Positions 40,554 through 50,652 are shown, counted from the stretch's first letter. The stretch: DNA of 64,000 bases from Neopusillimonas maritima (GCF_003576595.1 NZ_NQOU01000001.1:870337-934336), one strand, 5' to 3'. Program-made: numbers and translations. Notes: generated by a model from the sequence alone, not told the origin.

Positions 40554-41200
40554 CATCTCGCTTGAAATTCCCCCGCGGCTTGTACGGCATAACGCCCGAA
40601 TGGACGGATTTTGAAAAACTTGTGGACGCGGTTGAACAGGCCGCAGAAGGCGGCATGACCGCTTTACAATGGCGACAAAAGTCCTTAACAGGGCATGAGG
40701 CAGTCGACAAAGCCGGCCGCCTACGCGAAATATGCAAACGCCAAGGCGTCGTTTTTATCGCGAACGACAGCATTGAACTGGCCTTGGCTGTAGATGCAGA
40801 CGGCGTTCATTTAGGCCGCGAAGACGGCGACCCCGGAACTGCCCGAGAACGCGTCGGCCCGGGAAAGCTTATCGGCGCATCGTGCTACAACGAGCTTGCG
40901 CGCGCGCAACAAGCTCTGAACATGGGAGTCGATTACGTTGCCTTCGGCGCTGTATACCCTTCAAGCGTAAAGCCCCATGCCGTCAAGGCCGACCTTGATC
41001 TCTTTCAACAAACCCGTGCCGCAATGGCAGCAATGCCGGGACCACACCCCGGCATTGTCGCCATCGGCGGAATCACCCCCGAAAATGCGCTGCCACTGGT
41101 TCGGGCAGGCGCCACCAGCGTTGCCGTGATCAACGGCCTTTTCGAAGCAAACGACATCCGCGCACAGGCGCAACGTTTCAACCACGCTTTCGAAGCCTAA
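40550..41200 (+). CDS. thiE: Thiamine-phosphate synthase
   Basis: 216 residues. Joins HMP-PP and thiazole phosphate to give thiamine phosphate. TIM-barrel motifs: [72 protein letters not shown] and [17 protein letters not shown]. Start coupled to the ThiD-like gene. The rest of the thiamine pathway (thiC, thiG, thiS) is not in the window. Confidence 0.95.
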   Translation: MTSRLKFPRGLYGITPEWTDFEKLVDAVEQAAEGGMTALQWRQKSLTGHEAVDKAGRLREICKRQGVVFIANDSIELALAVDADGVHLGREDGDPGTARERVGPGKLIGASCYNELARAQQALNMGVDYVAFGAVYPSSVKPHAVKADLDLFQQTRAAMAAMPGPHPGIVAIGGITPENALPLVRAGATSVAVINGLFEANDIRAQAQRFNHAFEA

Positions 41201-41261
41201 TAGCCGGGCTTATACTTTACCTTCTATCTCTTTTGTCGTAACTATCCACCTTTTATTCACT

Positions 41262-42539
41262 ATGTCCCGTAATACCGAACTATTCGATCGTGCCTGCAAA
41301 ACCATTCCAGGTGGCGTCAACTCACCTGTTCGCGCTTTTCGTTCCGTAGGAGGCGTGCCACGCTTCATCAAACGCGCGCAAGGCCCCTATATTTGGGATG
41401 CAGAGAACACACAATATATCGACTATGTGGGTTCATGGGGCCCAGCCATTCTGGGTCATGCTCACCCTGAGGTTATTGAGGCAGTTCAACGGGCCGCCGT
41501 AGACGGACTTTCTTTCGGGGCGCCTTCCGAAGGGGAAATCGACATCGCCGAAGCAATTGCCGCGCGTCTGCCATCAATTGAAAAGGTCCGTTTGGTCAGT
41601 TCAGGCACTGAAGCCACCATGAGCGCCATCCGGCTTGCCCGAGGCTACACCGGGCGTTCAAAAATCATCAAATTTGAAGGTTGTTACCACGGCCACGCCG
41701 ACAGCCTGTTAGTGAAAGCCGGGTCGGGCATGCTCACTTTCGGCAATCCCACTTCAGCCGGCGTTCCCAAAGAGTTCGTTCAACACACCATCGTCCTTGA
41801 TTTCAACCAGCCTGAAGCTGTGCGGGCCGCGTTCGAGCAACAAGGCAACGACATTGCCTGCATTATTGTGGAACCCATTGCCGGCAACATGAATCTCGTG
41901 AAGCCCGATGCCGGATTCCTGGAAACGTTACGCGAGCTTTGCACACAACACGGTGCATTATTGATTTTTGATGAAGTCATGACCGGTTTTCGCGTGGGCC
42001 CACAAGGTGTGCAAGGCTTAACCGGAGTTACTCCCGATATCACCACCCTGGCAAAAGTCATCGGCGGCGGGATGCCGGTGGGTGCTTTCGGAGGCCGGGC
42101 CGATATCATGGACTGCGTGGCACCACTGGGGCCGGTGTATCAGGCAGGAACGCTGTCGGGCAACCCGGTTGCCGTCGCCGCGGGGCTGGTTACGCTCAAG
42201 CTCTTGTCAGAGCCGGGGTTCTACGACAAGCTCGAACAACAAACACGCAAGCTCACACAAGGGTTAAGCGAACACGCCCAGGCAGCGGGGATTCCATTCA
42301 GTGCCGACTTCGTCGGCGGCATGTTCGGCTTGTATTTCCGCGACGGCATCCCACGCAGTTTCGACGAAGTGTCAAGCTGCAATATCGACCAGTTCAAGCA
42401 ATTCTTTCACGGCATGCTCGAACAAGGCGTTTACTTTGCGCCTTCGGCGTTCGAGGCCGGGTTTGTTTCATCGACCCATACTGACGAGGTCATTGAACAA
42501 ACCCTGGCAGCCGCGAAAAAGGTTTTTGCAACGCTTTAA
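41262..42539 (+). CDS. hemL: Glutamate-1-semialdehyde 2,1-aminomutase
   Basis: 425 residues. PLP enzyme making 5-aminolevulinate for haem. Seen: [68 protein letters not shown], and [16 protein letters not shown] containing the PLP lysine. Length and motifs are complete. Confidence 0.98.
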   Translation: MSRNTELFDRACKTIPGGVNSPVRAFRSVGGVPRFIKRAQGPYIWDAENTQYIDYVGSWGPAILGHAHPEVIEAVQRAAVDGLSFGAPSEGEIDIAEAIAARLPSIEKVRLVSSGTEATMSAIRLARGYTGRSKIIKFEGCYHGHADSLLVKAGSGMLTFGNPTSAGVPKEFVQHTIVLDFNQPEAVRAAFEQQGNDIACIIVEPIAGNMNLVKPDAGFLETLRELCTQHGALLIFDEVMTGFRVGPQGVQGLTGVTPDITTLAKVIGGGMPVGAFGGRADIMDCVAPLGPVYQAGTLSGNPVAVAAGLVTLKLLSEPGFYDKLEQQTRKLTQGLSEHAQAAGIPFSADFVGGMFGLYFRDGIPRSFDEVSSCNIDQFKQFFHGMLEQGVYFAPSAFEAGFVSSTHTDEVIEQTLAAAKKVFATL

Positions 42540-42550
42540 CAAACCGGAGG

Positions 42551-42964
42551 TCAGGCCGACGGCGCAGGAGCAACCGCCGTTACCTCGATCTCCACGCGTG
42601 CACGGTCTTCAATAAGCGCCGCCACCTCGAAAGCGGTCATGGCAGGGAAATGACGCCCAATAACCGCACGATACTGTTTGCCAATTTCGCGTAGCTGCGA
42701 TGTATATTCTTTTTTGTCGACCACATACCAGGTCATGCGGGTAATGTGCTCTGGGCCGGCGCCCCCTTCCTTCAGCACATCAACAATATTGCGCAAGGTT
42801 TGCCCGACCTGCTCCGCCAGGTTGTCCGTTTCGAACTCCTGCTGCGCATTCCAGCCGATTTGGCCGCCCACAAAAATAATACGGCTACCCACCTGCACTT
42901 CAGCCATTGTGCCGTTTGCATAACCTTTGGGTTCCGCCCAATTGGGAGGTTGAAGAATTTTCAT
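42551..42964 (-). CDS. RidA/YjgF-family enamine/imine deaminase in the 2-aminobenzoate-type cluster
   Basis: 137 residues. Trimeric RidA fold: KGYANGTMAEVQVGSRIIFVGGQIGWN, then RNIVDVLKEGGAGPEHITRMTWYVVD, and the C-terminal VIGRHFPAMTAFEVAALIEDRARVEIEVTAVA with the conserved substrate-binding Arg. RidA proteins hydrolyse reactive enamines/imines to ketones plus ammonia. As last gene of the catabolic operon, 33 bases after the ligase, it plausibly helps deaminate an amino-substituted ring or beta-oxidation intermediate (inference). Confidence 0.9.
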   Translation of the reverse strand: MKILQPPNWAEPKGYANGTMAEVQVGSRIIFVGGQIGWNAQQEFETDNLAEQVGQTLRNIVDVLKEGGAGPEHITRMTWYVVDKKEYTSQLREIGKQYRAVIGRHFPAMTAFEVAALIEDRARVEIEVTAVAPAPSA

Positions 42965-42997
42965 ATTTGCCTCGTAAAAATCAATGAATAAACCGAT

Positions 42998-44656
42998 TCA
43001 GCCCTTCTGACCCTGCTCTTTCTGGCGCAATACAAAGCGCTGAAGCTTGCCGGTTTCAGTACGGGGCAATGTTTTAACGAACTCGATTGCACGCGGATAT
43101 TTATAGGGTGCAATTTGGTTCTTAACGTGATCCTGCAATGTTTTAACCATGGCATCGTTCGCTTCGAAGCCCGGTTTCAGCACAATAAAAGCTTTAACGA
43201 TATTGCCGCGATCGGGATCAGGCTGGCCGATAACGCCGCATTCGGCCACCGCTTCATGAGCCAGCAAGGCGTCTTCCACTTCCGGCCCGGCAATGTTGTA
43301 CCCGGCGGAAATAATCATGTCGTCGTTGCGCGCCTGGTAAAAGAAGTAGCCGTCGTCATCCATCTTGAAGGTATCGCCGGGCAAATTCCAGCCATTCTGA
43401 ACAAACTTCATTTGGCGTTCATCATTCAGATAACGGCAACCCGTTGGGCCTTTGACGGCCAAACGCCCCACCTCACCCGGAGGCAAAGGTTTGAAATCGT
43501 CGTCGACCACCTGCGCGACGTAACCCGGTACGACCCGACCAATGGCACCACGACGCACCTCTTCAGGCGGGCTGGACACAAACACGTGAATCATTTCCGT
43601 GCCGCCAATGCCATCGATCATTTCAATGCCGCTTGCCTCTTTCCAAAGCTGGCGCGTTGCGTCGGGCAAAGCCTCGCCGGCCGATACCGTTTTCTTCAAA
43701 GTGGCCAGAGAAAAACGGCCAACCAGCGGCGCCATTTGGCGGTAGAACGTGGGCGCCGTAAATGTCATGGTGACACCAAAATCGTCGACCGTTTTAAGCA
43801 ATTCTTCCGGCGTAAGCTTTTCAATGAGTACCGTTGACCCACCGACCCGTAGCGGAAAGCACAGCATGCCGCCCAATCCAAAGGTGAAGGCCAGAGGTGG
43901 TGTACCGGTAATAATGTCGTCGGCGTGTGTTCTTAAAGTATGCTTGGAGAACGTGTCACACATGGCCAGCACGTCGCGATGGAAATGCATGCAACCTTTA
44001 GGTTTGCCGGTTGTGCCGCTGGTGAATGCAATCAGGCAGACGTCATCAACGGCCGTATCACATGCCACATACGTTTCAGATTTGGTTTTCACCAACGATT
44101 CCAGTGAATCGGCACTGTCGTCGCAGAAGTACCGAACCTCTTTCAACTGCGGGCAGTATGCAGGGTGGTTGCTGTCGAGGCAATGTTCCACCTCGTCACC
44201 TAAGCGCTTATCGCATAACACGGCTGTGATTTCAGCTTTTTCAACAATAGGCTTCAGTTCACTGGCGCGCAACAGCGGCATGGTAGGCACTACCACCAGC
44301 CCGGCTTTAACCACGGCAAGCCAAGAGGCCGCCATCATGGGGTTGTTCGGGCCGCGTAATAACACGCGGTTGCCCGGCACCAGTTTCATATCGTCGATAA
44401 GAACCTGCGCTATTTGATTGGTTAAGACCATGAGTTCTTTGTATGTCATGGTTTTTTTGTTGTCGCCCTCGCGCCAGCGCAGGGCAACACGGTCTCCACG
44501 CCCTTCATTCACATGGACATCAACCAACTCGACGGCACAATTCAAACGCGCCGGATAAGCAACATCAGGATTGCCGTCGAGCAACAATTCCGGCCACTGC
44601 TCAAGCGGTGGCAAATTGTCTCGGGCAAAGGTGTCCTTATGAGCAGACCGTTCCAT
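42998..44656 (-). CDS. Aryl-CoA ligase, probably 2-aminobenzoate-CoA ligase
   Basis: 552 residues. ANL-superfamily acyl-adenylating enzyme of the benzoate-CoA ligase branch. Motifs: IAFTSGTTGKPKGCMHFHRD (AMP loop, about residue 212), GTPPLAFTFGLGGMLCFPL, GIGGTEMIHVF, and GRLAVKGPTGCRYLND. The C-terminal FVKTLPRTETGKLQRFVL carries the adenylation lysine. Activates an aromatic acid to its CoA ester with ATP. The 2-aminobenzoate assignment rests on the neighbouring monooxygenase/reductase; benzoate or salicylate are alternatives. Confidence 0.85.
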   Translation of the reverse strand: MERSAHKDTFARDNLPPLEQWPELLLDGNPDVAYPARLNCAVELVDVHVNEGRGDRVALRWREGDNKKTMTYKELMVLTNQIAQVLIDDMKLVPGNRVLLRGPNNPMMAASWLAVVKAGLVVVPTMPLLRASELKPIVEKAEITAVLCDKRLGDEVEHCLDSNHPAYCPQLKEVRYFCDDSADSLESLVKTKSETYVACDTAVDDVCLIAFTSGTTGKPKGCMHFHRDVLAMCDTFSKHTLRTHADDIITGTPPLAFTFGLGGMLCFPLRVGGSTVLIEKLTPEELLKTVDDFGVTMTFTAPTFYRQMAPLVGRFSLATLKKTVSAGEALPDATRQLWKEASGIEMIDGIGGTEMIHVFVSSPPEEVRRGAIGRVVPGYVAQVVDDDFKPLPPGEVGRLAVKGPTGCRYLNDERQMKFVQNGWNLPGDTFKMDDDGYFFYQARNDDMIISAGYNIAGPEVEDALLAHEAVAECGVIGQPDPDRGNIVKAFIVLKPGFEANDAMVKTLQDHVKNQIAPYKYPRAIEFVKTLPRTETGKLQRFVLRQKEQGQKG

Positions 44657-44672
44657 TTATCTCTCCTTCGGC

Positions 44673-45845
44673 TTAACTGTTTTTGAGTAATTCGCGAGCA
44701 ATAATCAATTTCTGTACTTCGGTTGCCCCTTCGTAAATACGTAGTGCACGAATTTCCCGATAAAGTTTTTCAACCGGCTCGCCGGATTTAACACCCAAGC
44801 CACCGAACATTTGTAAGGCGCGATCAATAACACGCTGAGCCGATTCGGTTGCCGCCATTTTGGCCATGGCCGCTTCACGCGTCGTGCGCTGTTTTTGTAC
44901 ATCGCGCATCCAGGCGGCACGGTATGTGAGCAAAGCCGCTGCGTCGATTTCCATGGCCATATCACCGAGCGCCGCTTGAGTTAACTGCAGATCACCCAAT
45001 GTTTGACCGAACATTTTGCGTGATTTGGCACGAGCCAAACCTTCCTGCAATGCTCTGCGTGCAAAGCCCAGTGCCGCGGCCGCCACCGACGCCCGGAAAA
45101 TGTCCAGCGTCATCATGGCGATTTTGAACCCTTGGCCACCTTCACCCAAACGCTGACTGACCGGCACCCGACAGTTATCGAAATGCAAACGCGCCAACGG
45201 ATGCGGTGCGATCACATCGATTCGTTCTGCAATATTCAACCCCGGTGTGTCGGCATCCACTACAAAGCCCGTAATGCCTCGCGCGCCCGGGGCCTCGCCT
45301 GTGCGTACAAACACGCAGTAGAAATCGGCAATGCCCCCATTCGATATCCAGGTTTTTTCACCATTCAACACATAATGGTCGCCATCCAGCACAGCCTCGC
45401 AACTCATTGCCGCGACATCCGACCCGGCATCGGGCTCAGAAAGGGCAAAAGCCGCAATCGCATCGCCACTGGCCACGCGGGGCAAATATTTTTCGCGCAA
45501 CGCGTCGCTGCCGGCAATGGAAATAGCGCCGCTACCCAGGCCTTGCATGGCAAACGCAAAGTCAGCCAACCCTTCGTGGCGGGCCAAGGTTTCACGCACG
45601 ATACATAACGCACGGGAATCTATTTCCGGCCAACGTCCGCCCCAGCGACCATCAGGCCCTTGAGGAACCGCTACGTTGAGCCACCCACCGTGTCCCAGCG
45701 CTTTCACCAACTGCCGACAGGCCTCATCGGTATCGTGGTGATCGATGTGGGCCAGGTGTTCGGCACACCATTGGTCAAGCTCACGCGCAAACGGCGGGTG
45801 ACGCTCATCAAAAAACGGCCAGTCGAGCCAGCTGAAGTCTGTCAT
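44673..45845 (-). CDS. Acyl-CoA dehydrogenase
   Basis: 390 residues. FAD-dependent alpha,beta-dehydrogenation of an acyl-CoA. Seen: [20 protein letters not shown] (FAD and substrate contacts), [26 protein letters not shown], and the C-terminal [42 protein letters not shown], which holds the catalytic Glu of YEG. Adjoins the enoyl-CoA hydratase stop with no gap. Expected to act on a ring-reduced or ring-opened CoA intermediate. Confidence 0.93.
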   Translation of the reverse strand: MTDFSWLDWPFFDERHPPFARELDQWCAEHLAHIDHHDTDEACRQLVKALGHGGWLNVAVPQGPDGRWGGRWPEIDSRALCIVRETLARHEGLADFAFAMQGLGSGAISIAGSDALREKYLPRVASGDAIAAFALSEPDAGSDVAAMSCEAVLDGDHYVLNGEKTWISNGGIADFYCVFVRTGEAPGARGITGFVVDADTPGLNIAERIDVIAPHPLARLHFDNCRVPVSQRLGEGGQGFKIAMMTLDIFRASVAAAALGFARRALQEGLARAKSRKMFGQTLGDLQLTQAALGDMAMEIDAAALLTYRAAWMRDVQKQRTTREAAMAKMAATESAQRVIDRALQMFGGLGVKSGEPVEKLYREIRALRIYEGATEVQKLIIARELLKNS

Positions 45846-46694
45846 TTAATCACCTTCGAACACGGGTTTTTGCTTGGCAACAAACGCATGATAGGCACGA
45901 TGGAAGTCTTGTGTCTGCATGCAGATTGCCTGTGCCTGGGCTTCGGCTTCAATCGCCTCATCAACACCCATCGACCACTCTTGATGCAGCGCTTTTTTCG
46001 TCATGGAATGCGCAAAGGTGGGGCCATCGGCCAGGCGACGCGCCAGATCTTGGGCCGCACCCAAAACCTCTTCAGACGCATGCAGGCTATTAAAGAAACC
46101 CCAGTTAAGGCCTTCCTGCCCAGACATGGAACGACCGGTATACAGCAGCTCTGAAGCGCGGCCCTGACCAATAACGCGGGGCAACAACGCGCAAGCCCCC
46201 ATATCGGCGCCGGCCAAGCCTACGCGGGTAAACAAAAAGGCCGTTTTGGTTTGCTCGGTGGCCAAACGCATGTCGGAAGCCAGGGCCACAACCGCGCCTG
46301 CTCCGGCACATACACCATCGACCGCCGCAATAATCGGTTGCGGGCAATTGCGCATGGCTTTGACCAAATCACCCGTCATGCGGGTGAAATCCAGCAGTTG
46401 GGGCATGGTCATTTTGGTCAGCGGGCCAATAATTTCGTGTACATCGCCCCCCGAGCAAAAATTCCCGCCCGAGCCGGTGACCACAACAATTTTAATGTCG
46501 CTTGCATAAACCAACTTGCGGAACAAATCACGCAACTCTGCATACGACTCAAACGTAAGTGGATTCTTGCGTTCGGGACGATTCAAGGAAATAGTGGCAA
46601 CTTTGCCATCGTCGGACACGGACCACAAAAAGTTCTTGGGCTGGTATCCCGCCATGGGGCCCTTGTGATGTTCCATTGTGTGTTCAGTACTCAT
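45846..46694 (-). CDS. Enoyl-CoA hydratase/isomerase family protein
   Basis: 282 residues. Crotonase fold: [30 protein letters not shown], oxyanion strand [19 protein letters not shown], and [28 protein letters not shown] with [34 protein letters not shown]. Hydration (or hydrolytic ring opening) of an unsaturated CoA ester in the operon. The N-terminal 20 residues ([17 protein letters not shown]) are an extension; a later start at residue 6 is possible. Confidence 0.93.
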   Translation of the reverse strand: MSTEHTMEHHKGPMAGYQPKNFLWSVSDDGKVATISLNRPERKNPLTFESYAELRDLFRKLVYASDIKIVVVTGSGGNFCSGGDVHEIIGPLTKMTMPQLLDFTRMTGDLVKAMRNCPQPIIAAVDGVCAGAGAVVALASDMRLATEQTKTAFLFTRVGLAGADMGACALLPRVIGQGRASELLYTGRSMSGQEGLNWGFFNSLHASEEVLGAAQDLARRLADGPTFAHSMTKKALHQEWSMGVDEAIEAEAQAQAICMQTQDFHRAYHAFVAKQKPVFEGD

Positions 46695-46720
46695 AGATTT
46701 CTCCAGGTTCCGGTGCGCGC

Positions 46721-47497
46721 TTAGCCCACCATCACTTCCCCCCCGTCTACGGGGATCGATTGTCCGTTAACAGCGCCGGCACCCGACTGACATAACCAGG
46801 CCACGGCATCGGCTACTTCCTCGGGCTGCACCAGGCGCCCCTGGGGATTTGACTCCGCCAGTTTGGCACGCGCCTGGTCGAGCGTCATGCCGGTTTTTTC
46901 CATAATGTTATCGAGCGCGTCGCGCACCAAATCGGTTTCCGTGTAACCCGGGCACACGGCGTTCACCGTAATGCCTTTCCGGGCAACTTCAAGCGCCAAG
47001 GAACGGGTTAAACCCACAACCCCATGTTTGGCTGCGCAGTAAGCCGATACATAAGCATAGCCTTGCAACCCGGCAGTACTGGCAACATTCACAATACGGC
47101 CCCACCTCTTGGCGAGCATATCGGGCAAAGCCGCCTGGATACAATGAAACGTGCCGGTTAAGTTCACCGACAACATACTGTGCCAGGCCTCTTGCGTCAT
47201 GCGATCAAACCGCTCACTGACGGCCTGACCTGCATTGTTCACCAGGATGTCGATCGGGCCGAATTGGTCGCGGGCTTTGGCAAAAGCGGCCTCAACGTTC
47301 TGCGCACTGCCCACGTCGCCGGCAACGAAGCCTACCTCACCCAGCGGCTTAAGCTGTTGTGCGGCTTGCTCCAACGCCTGCACGTTGCGCCCCATTAAGG
47401 TCACGCGGCAGCCTTGTTGCAAGAGGCGCTGGGCCACGATTAAACCGATACCGCGTGCGGCGCCGGTTACTAAGGCATGGCGTGCTTGTGTCATCAC
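46721..47497 (-). CDS. SDR-family 3-hydroxyacyl-CoA dehydrogenase-like protein
   Basis: 258 residues. Short-chain dehydrogenase with [16 protein letters not shown] (NAD loop), [48 protein letters not shown] (catalytic Ser, Tyr and Lys) and [18 protein letters not shown]. The overall look is like 3-hydroxybutyrate/3-hydroxyacyl-CoA dehydrogenases. Two bases separate it from the monooxygenase/reductase gene. Likely oxidises a hydroxyacyl-CoA intermediate after the hydratase. Confidence 0.92.
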   Translation of the reverse strand: MMTQARHALVTGAARGIGLIVAQRLLQQGCRVTLMGRNVQALEQAAQQLKPLGEVGFVAGDVGSAQNVEAAFAKARDQFGPIDILVNNAGQAVSERFDRMTQEAWHSMLSVNLTGTFHCIQAALPDMLAKRWGRIVNVASTAGLQGYAYVSAYCAAKHGVVGLTRSLALEVARKGITVNAVCPGYTETDLVRDALDNIMEKTGMTLDQARAKLAESNPQGRLVQPEEVADAVAWLCQSGAGAVNGQSIPVDGGEVMVG

Positions 47498-47499
47498 AA

Positions 47500-49839
47500 T
47501 TAACCTCCGATGGATTTTGCGTAAGCAGCGGCCCGCTCAAAGTTGGTTTCCAACTGACGCTTGGCAGGGAAGTACTGTTTGGGCCACGTTACGTCTTGAT
47601 AGCCAATTTTTGCCGACTCACGCAATGTCCAGGCGGCATCCGCCAGATGCGGGCGCGCCAAAGCACACAGATCGGCACGACCGGACGCAATAATACTGTT
47701 CACGTGGTCGGCCTCGAAAATGGCCCCCACTGCAATGGTGGCCACCTCGGCTTCATTGCGTACCCGATCGGAAAATGGCGTTTGATACATGCGGCCATAG
47801 ACCGGCTGCTCTTCTTTGGATACTTGCCCGGAAGAACAGTCGACCAAGTCAACACCGGCCGCCTTGAAGCGACGCGCAATTTCAATGGCATCGTCGGGCG
47901 TAATCCCGCCTTCCACCCAATCGTGAGCAGAGATACGTACCGACATTGGCAAGCTTTCGGGCCAAACCTTGCGTACCGCTTCAAAAACTTCAAGCGGGTA
48001 GCGCAAACGGTTATCCAACGAGCCGCCGTATTCATCAGTACGCACGTTTGTAATAGGCGAGATAAAGCTTGAAAGTAGATAGCCGTGAGCGCAGTGCAGT
48101 TCCAGCCAGTCGAAACCAGCTTCAACTGCACGACGGGTCGCCGCTACAAACTGCTCCTTCACTTCATCCATTTGAGCGCGCGTCATTTCCTGCGGAACTT
48201 GCGACACACCTTCGATGTACGGAATGGGAGAAGCCGAAACAATAGGCCAATTGCCGGAATCGAGCGGTAAATCGGTGCCTTCCCAACTTACCTTGGTAGA
48301 CGCTTTACGGCCGGCGTGACCAATTTGCAATCCAATTTTGGCGTCGGTGTTCTGATGGACGAAGTCAACAATACGTTTAAACGCCGCACCTTGCTCATCC
48401 GTCCATAGCCCCGGGCATCCCGGAGTGATGCGTGCTTCCGGCGAAACGCAGGTCATTTCCACCATCACCATGCCTGCGCCGCCCATGGCGCGAGAGCCCA
48501 GGTGAACCAAATGGAAGTCACCCGGTACACCGTCAACGCAAGAATACATCGCCATCGGCGACATAACGATACGATTCTTCAAGGTCACGCTGCGCGCCGT
48601 AAACGGTGTATGCATAGGGGGAACCGGGCGCTCGCCCTGCTCTTTCACACCTGAATGTGTTGCCAACCAGCGCTCAAAACCTTCAAGCCACTTCGGATCG
48701 CGCAAACGCAAATTCTCATGCGAAATACGCTGCGAGCGAGTCAGCATGGAGTAGACAAACTGCTCGGGCTCGAAGTTGGCATAGCGCGCCACATTCTCGA
48801 ACCATTCCGTAGAATTGCGTGCTGCGTTCTGGATCTTCAGAACCTCAACGCTACGCACTTCCTGATAGTGTTGCAAACCCTCTTCAACGTTGTAGTTCTT
48901 GGCCATCAGGCACCGGTTCAATTCAATCGCGTCTTCCAGAGCCAGCTTGGTACCCGAGCCAATTGAGAAGTGCGCCGTATGGGCCGCATCGCCCATCAGT
49001 ACGACCGGTACTTTACGACCGCTGGGTAAGGGTTGGTAATGCACCCAGGTATCACAAATAACGCGGGGGAATTGAATCCAGATAGCCGAACCGCGCAAGT
49101 GTGACGCATTGCTGATCAGCTTATTGCCATCGAGCCAGGGGGCGAAGATTTTTTCGCAAAAAGCGATGCCGTCTTCCTGACTCATTTTGTCGATACCGTG
49201 CGCTTTCCAGGTTTCGTCCAGTGTTTCCACAATAAAGGTCGACATCCCTGGCTCGAACCGATACGCATGCGCCTGAAACCAGCCGTGTTCGGTTTTTACA
49301 AACGCAAAGGTAAAGGCATCAAATGTTTTTTCGGTACCCAACCATACGAAACGACACTTGCGCACATCGATGTCGGGCTTGAATGTATCCTCGTAACGAG
49401 TCCGAATTTTGCTGTTTAAGCCATCGGACGCAATGACGAGATCGGCGTTGTATTTTTCGGCGATCTCCTGGTCGTCGGATACATCGGTTTCAAACACCAG
49501 TTTGACGCCCACTTCTTCACAGCGTTCTTGAAGAATATTCAGCAGCTTTTTACGACCAATGCCAATAAAACCGTGGCCGCTATTGCGAATACTTTTGCCT
49601 TTGTAATGCGTTTCAATATCGTCCCAGTGGTTGAATGCCAGGGCAATTTTCTCGGCCGAGACCGGATCCGCTTCGCGCAGGTTCTCCAGCGTTGCGTCTG
49701 AAAACACAACGCCCCAGCCAAACGTGTCATACGGTCGATTGCGCTCGATAATGGTAATTTCGTGGCTTGGGTCACTGAGCTTCATCAGCAAACCAAAATA
49801 CAAGCCGGCGGGACCTCCGCCAATACAAACGATATTCAT
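47500..49839 (-). CDS. Two-domain flavin monooxygenase/reductase, 2-aminobenzoyl-CoA (or salicylyl-CoA) type
   Basis: 779 residues, two fused flavoenzymes. Residues 1 to about 390 form a class A FAD monooxygenase: CIGGGPAGLYFGLLMKLS, FVWLGTEKTFDAFTF, and VLMGDAAHTAHFSIGSGTKLALEDAIEL. Residues about 405-779 form an old-yellow-enzyme FMN barrel: FTARSVTLKNRIVMSPM, ELHCAHGYLLSSFISPITNVRTDEYGGSLDNRLRYP. This fusion is known from 2-aminobenzoyl-CoA monooxygenase/reductase, which hydroxylates and then reduces the ring, and from salicylyl-CoA 5-hydroxylases. The co-transcribed beta-oxidation genes favour the 2-aminobenzoate route. First gene of the operon; CGGAG precedes the ATG. Confidence 0.9.
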   Translation of the reverse strand: MNIVCIGGGPAGLYFGLLMKLSDPSHEITIIERNRPYDTFGWGVVFSDATLENLREADPVSAEKIALAFNHWDDIETHYKGKSIRNSGHGFIGIGRKKLLNILQERCEEVGVKLVFETDVSDDQEIAEKYNADLVIASDGLNSKIRTRYEDTFKPDIDVRKCRFVWLGTEKTFDAFTFAFVKTEHGWFQAHAYRFEPGMSTFIVETLDETWKAHGIDKMSQEDGIAFCEKIFAPWLDGNKLISNASHLRGSAIWIQFPRVICDTWVHYQPLPSGRKVPVVLMGDAAHTAHFSIGSGTKLALEDAIELNRCLMAKNYNVEEGLQHYQEVRSVEVLKIQNAARNSTEWFENVARYANFEPEQFVYSMLTRSQRISHENLRLRDPKWLEGFERWLATHSGVKEQGERPVPPMHTPFTARSVTLKNRIVMSPMAMYSCVDGVPGDFHLVHLGSRAMGGAGMVMVEMTCVSPEARITPGCPGLWTDEQGAAFKRIVDFVHQNTDAKIGLQIGHAGRKASTKVSWEGTDLPLDSGNWPIVSASPIPYIEGVSQVPQEMTRAQMDEVKEQFVAATRRAVEAGFDWLELHCAHGYLLSSFISPITNVRTDEYGGSLDNRLRYPLEVFEAVRKVWPESLPMSVRISAHDWVEGGITPDDAIEIARRFKAAGVDLVDCSSGQVSKEEQPVYGRMYQTPFSDRVRNEAEVATIAVGAIFEADHVNSIIASGRADLCALARPHLADAAWTLRESAKIGYQDVTWPKQYFPAKRQLETNFERAAAYAKSIGG

Positions 49840-49867
49840 GAGCGTTCTCCGAAAAGGCTGAATATTT

Positions 49868-49883
49868 ACTTTAGGCTTAAACT
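49868..49883. promoter_or_regulatory. Operator 1, candidate MarR binding site over the catabolic promoter
   Basis: ACTTTAGGCTTAAACT is a pseudo-palindrome (ACTTTA and TAAACT arms, one mismatch). It covers the -10 and start region of the minus-strand promoter. The 18-base context including the following AT is 16/18 identical to the site at 49967. Confidence 0.7.
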
Positions 49884-49909
49884 ATATACATAAAAAAAAG
49901 CAGATGCAA
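49881..49909 (-). promoter_or_regulatory. Sigma-70 promoter of the six-gene catabolic operon
   Basis: On the minus strand: TTGCAT (49904-49909), 17-bp spacer, TATAGT (49881-49886). The predicted start is near 49874, leaving about a 35-base leader. Operator 1 overlaps the -10. Confidence 0.7.
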
Positions 49910-49966
49910 GATTTTTTTAAATGCGTCAACGACTTAAGCGGGGCAAAGAAAATGCCCCAAAATGAA

Positions 49967-49982
49967 ACTTTAAGATTAAACT
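49967..49982. promoter_or_regulatory. Operator 2, second copy of the candidate MarR site
   Basis: ACTTTAAGATTAAACT, same orientation and nearly the same sequence as operator 1, exactly 99 bp away and 72 bp before the marR start codon. It suggests autoregulation, or looping between two bound dimers. Confidence 0.62.
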
Positions 49983-50053
49983 ATGTTCTTGTTGCAAGCC
50001 CAAGGGTTGACCTAACTTATTTAAATTTACGGCCTGGAAACTGCGTTAACGAC

Positions 50054-50569
50054 ATGACCATCCTAACCCACTCATCCGACGACGCCACACCCGACCTGGA
50101 AAGTCGCGCGGGCCCGAACGATCACGATGATCTGCGTCTCTGGCTTCGTTTGCTAACCTGTTGCAATCTTATTGAGGGCGACATTCGCAGCAGGTTACGC
50201 ACCGATTTTGAAACGACGCTACCCCGCTTCGACCTGATGGCGCAACTGTTGCGTGTCCCGGAAGGCATGAAAATGAGCGAGTTGTCGCGCCACATGATGG
50301 TCACCAACGGCAACATCACAGGCATTACCGATCAACTCGAAAAAGAAGGATTGGTTGAACGCATTAAGGTCGCCTCCGACCGTCGCAGCTCCATTATCCG
50401 GCTTACCCCAAAAGGCAAGCGCAGCTTCAAACGCATGGCCGATGCCCACGAGCAATGGATCCGGGGCCTGTTCGGGAGCCTTTCAGAACACAGTCGACAG
50501 GCGCTGTTCGAAGCACTTGGCGAACTCAAACTGCTGGCCCAGACCCGCCTGCAAAGCAACGAAAAATAA
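50054..50569 (+). CDS. MarR-family transcriptional regulator
   Basis: 171 residues from the ATG at 50054 (MTILTHSSDD). The open frame extends to 49904, but that part crosses operator 2 and looks non-coding. Winged-helix layout: LLTCCNLIEGDIRSRLRTDFETTLPRFDLMAQLLRVPEGMKMSELSRHMMVTNGNITGITDQLEKEGLVERIKVASDRRSSIIRLTPKG; the recognition helix is VTNGNITGITDQLEKEGLV, followed by the DRR wing. Divergent from the catabolic operon. MarR proteins of aryl-CoA pathways are usually repressors released by the CoA thioester. Confidence 0.92.
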   Translation: MTILTHSSDDATPDLESRAGPNDHDDLRLWLRLLTCCNLIEGDIRSRLRTDFETTLPRFDLMAQLLRVPEGMKMSELSRHMMVTNGNITGITDQLEKEGLVERIKVASDRRSSIIRLTPKGKRSFKRMADAHEQWIRGLFGSLSEHSRQALFEALGELKLLAQTRLQSNEK

Positions 50570-50652
50570 GCTCCAACGTCTCCGGCAACATGCCCAAGCT
50601 ACGATAAAATGGCGTTTTGCATCTTGGTCACCTACTTTTTGCGAGACCCCAT

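Noticed and set aside
43749-44417. 222-residue plus-strand frame across the aryl-CoA ligase gene
   Set aside because: Antisense shadow; Ser/Thr-rich with no domain, while the minus-strand ligase is unmistakable.
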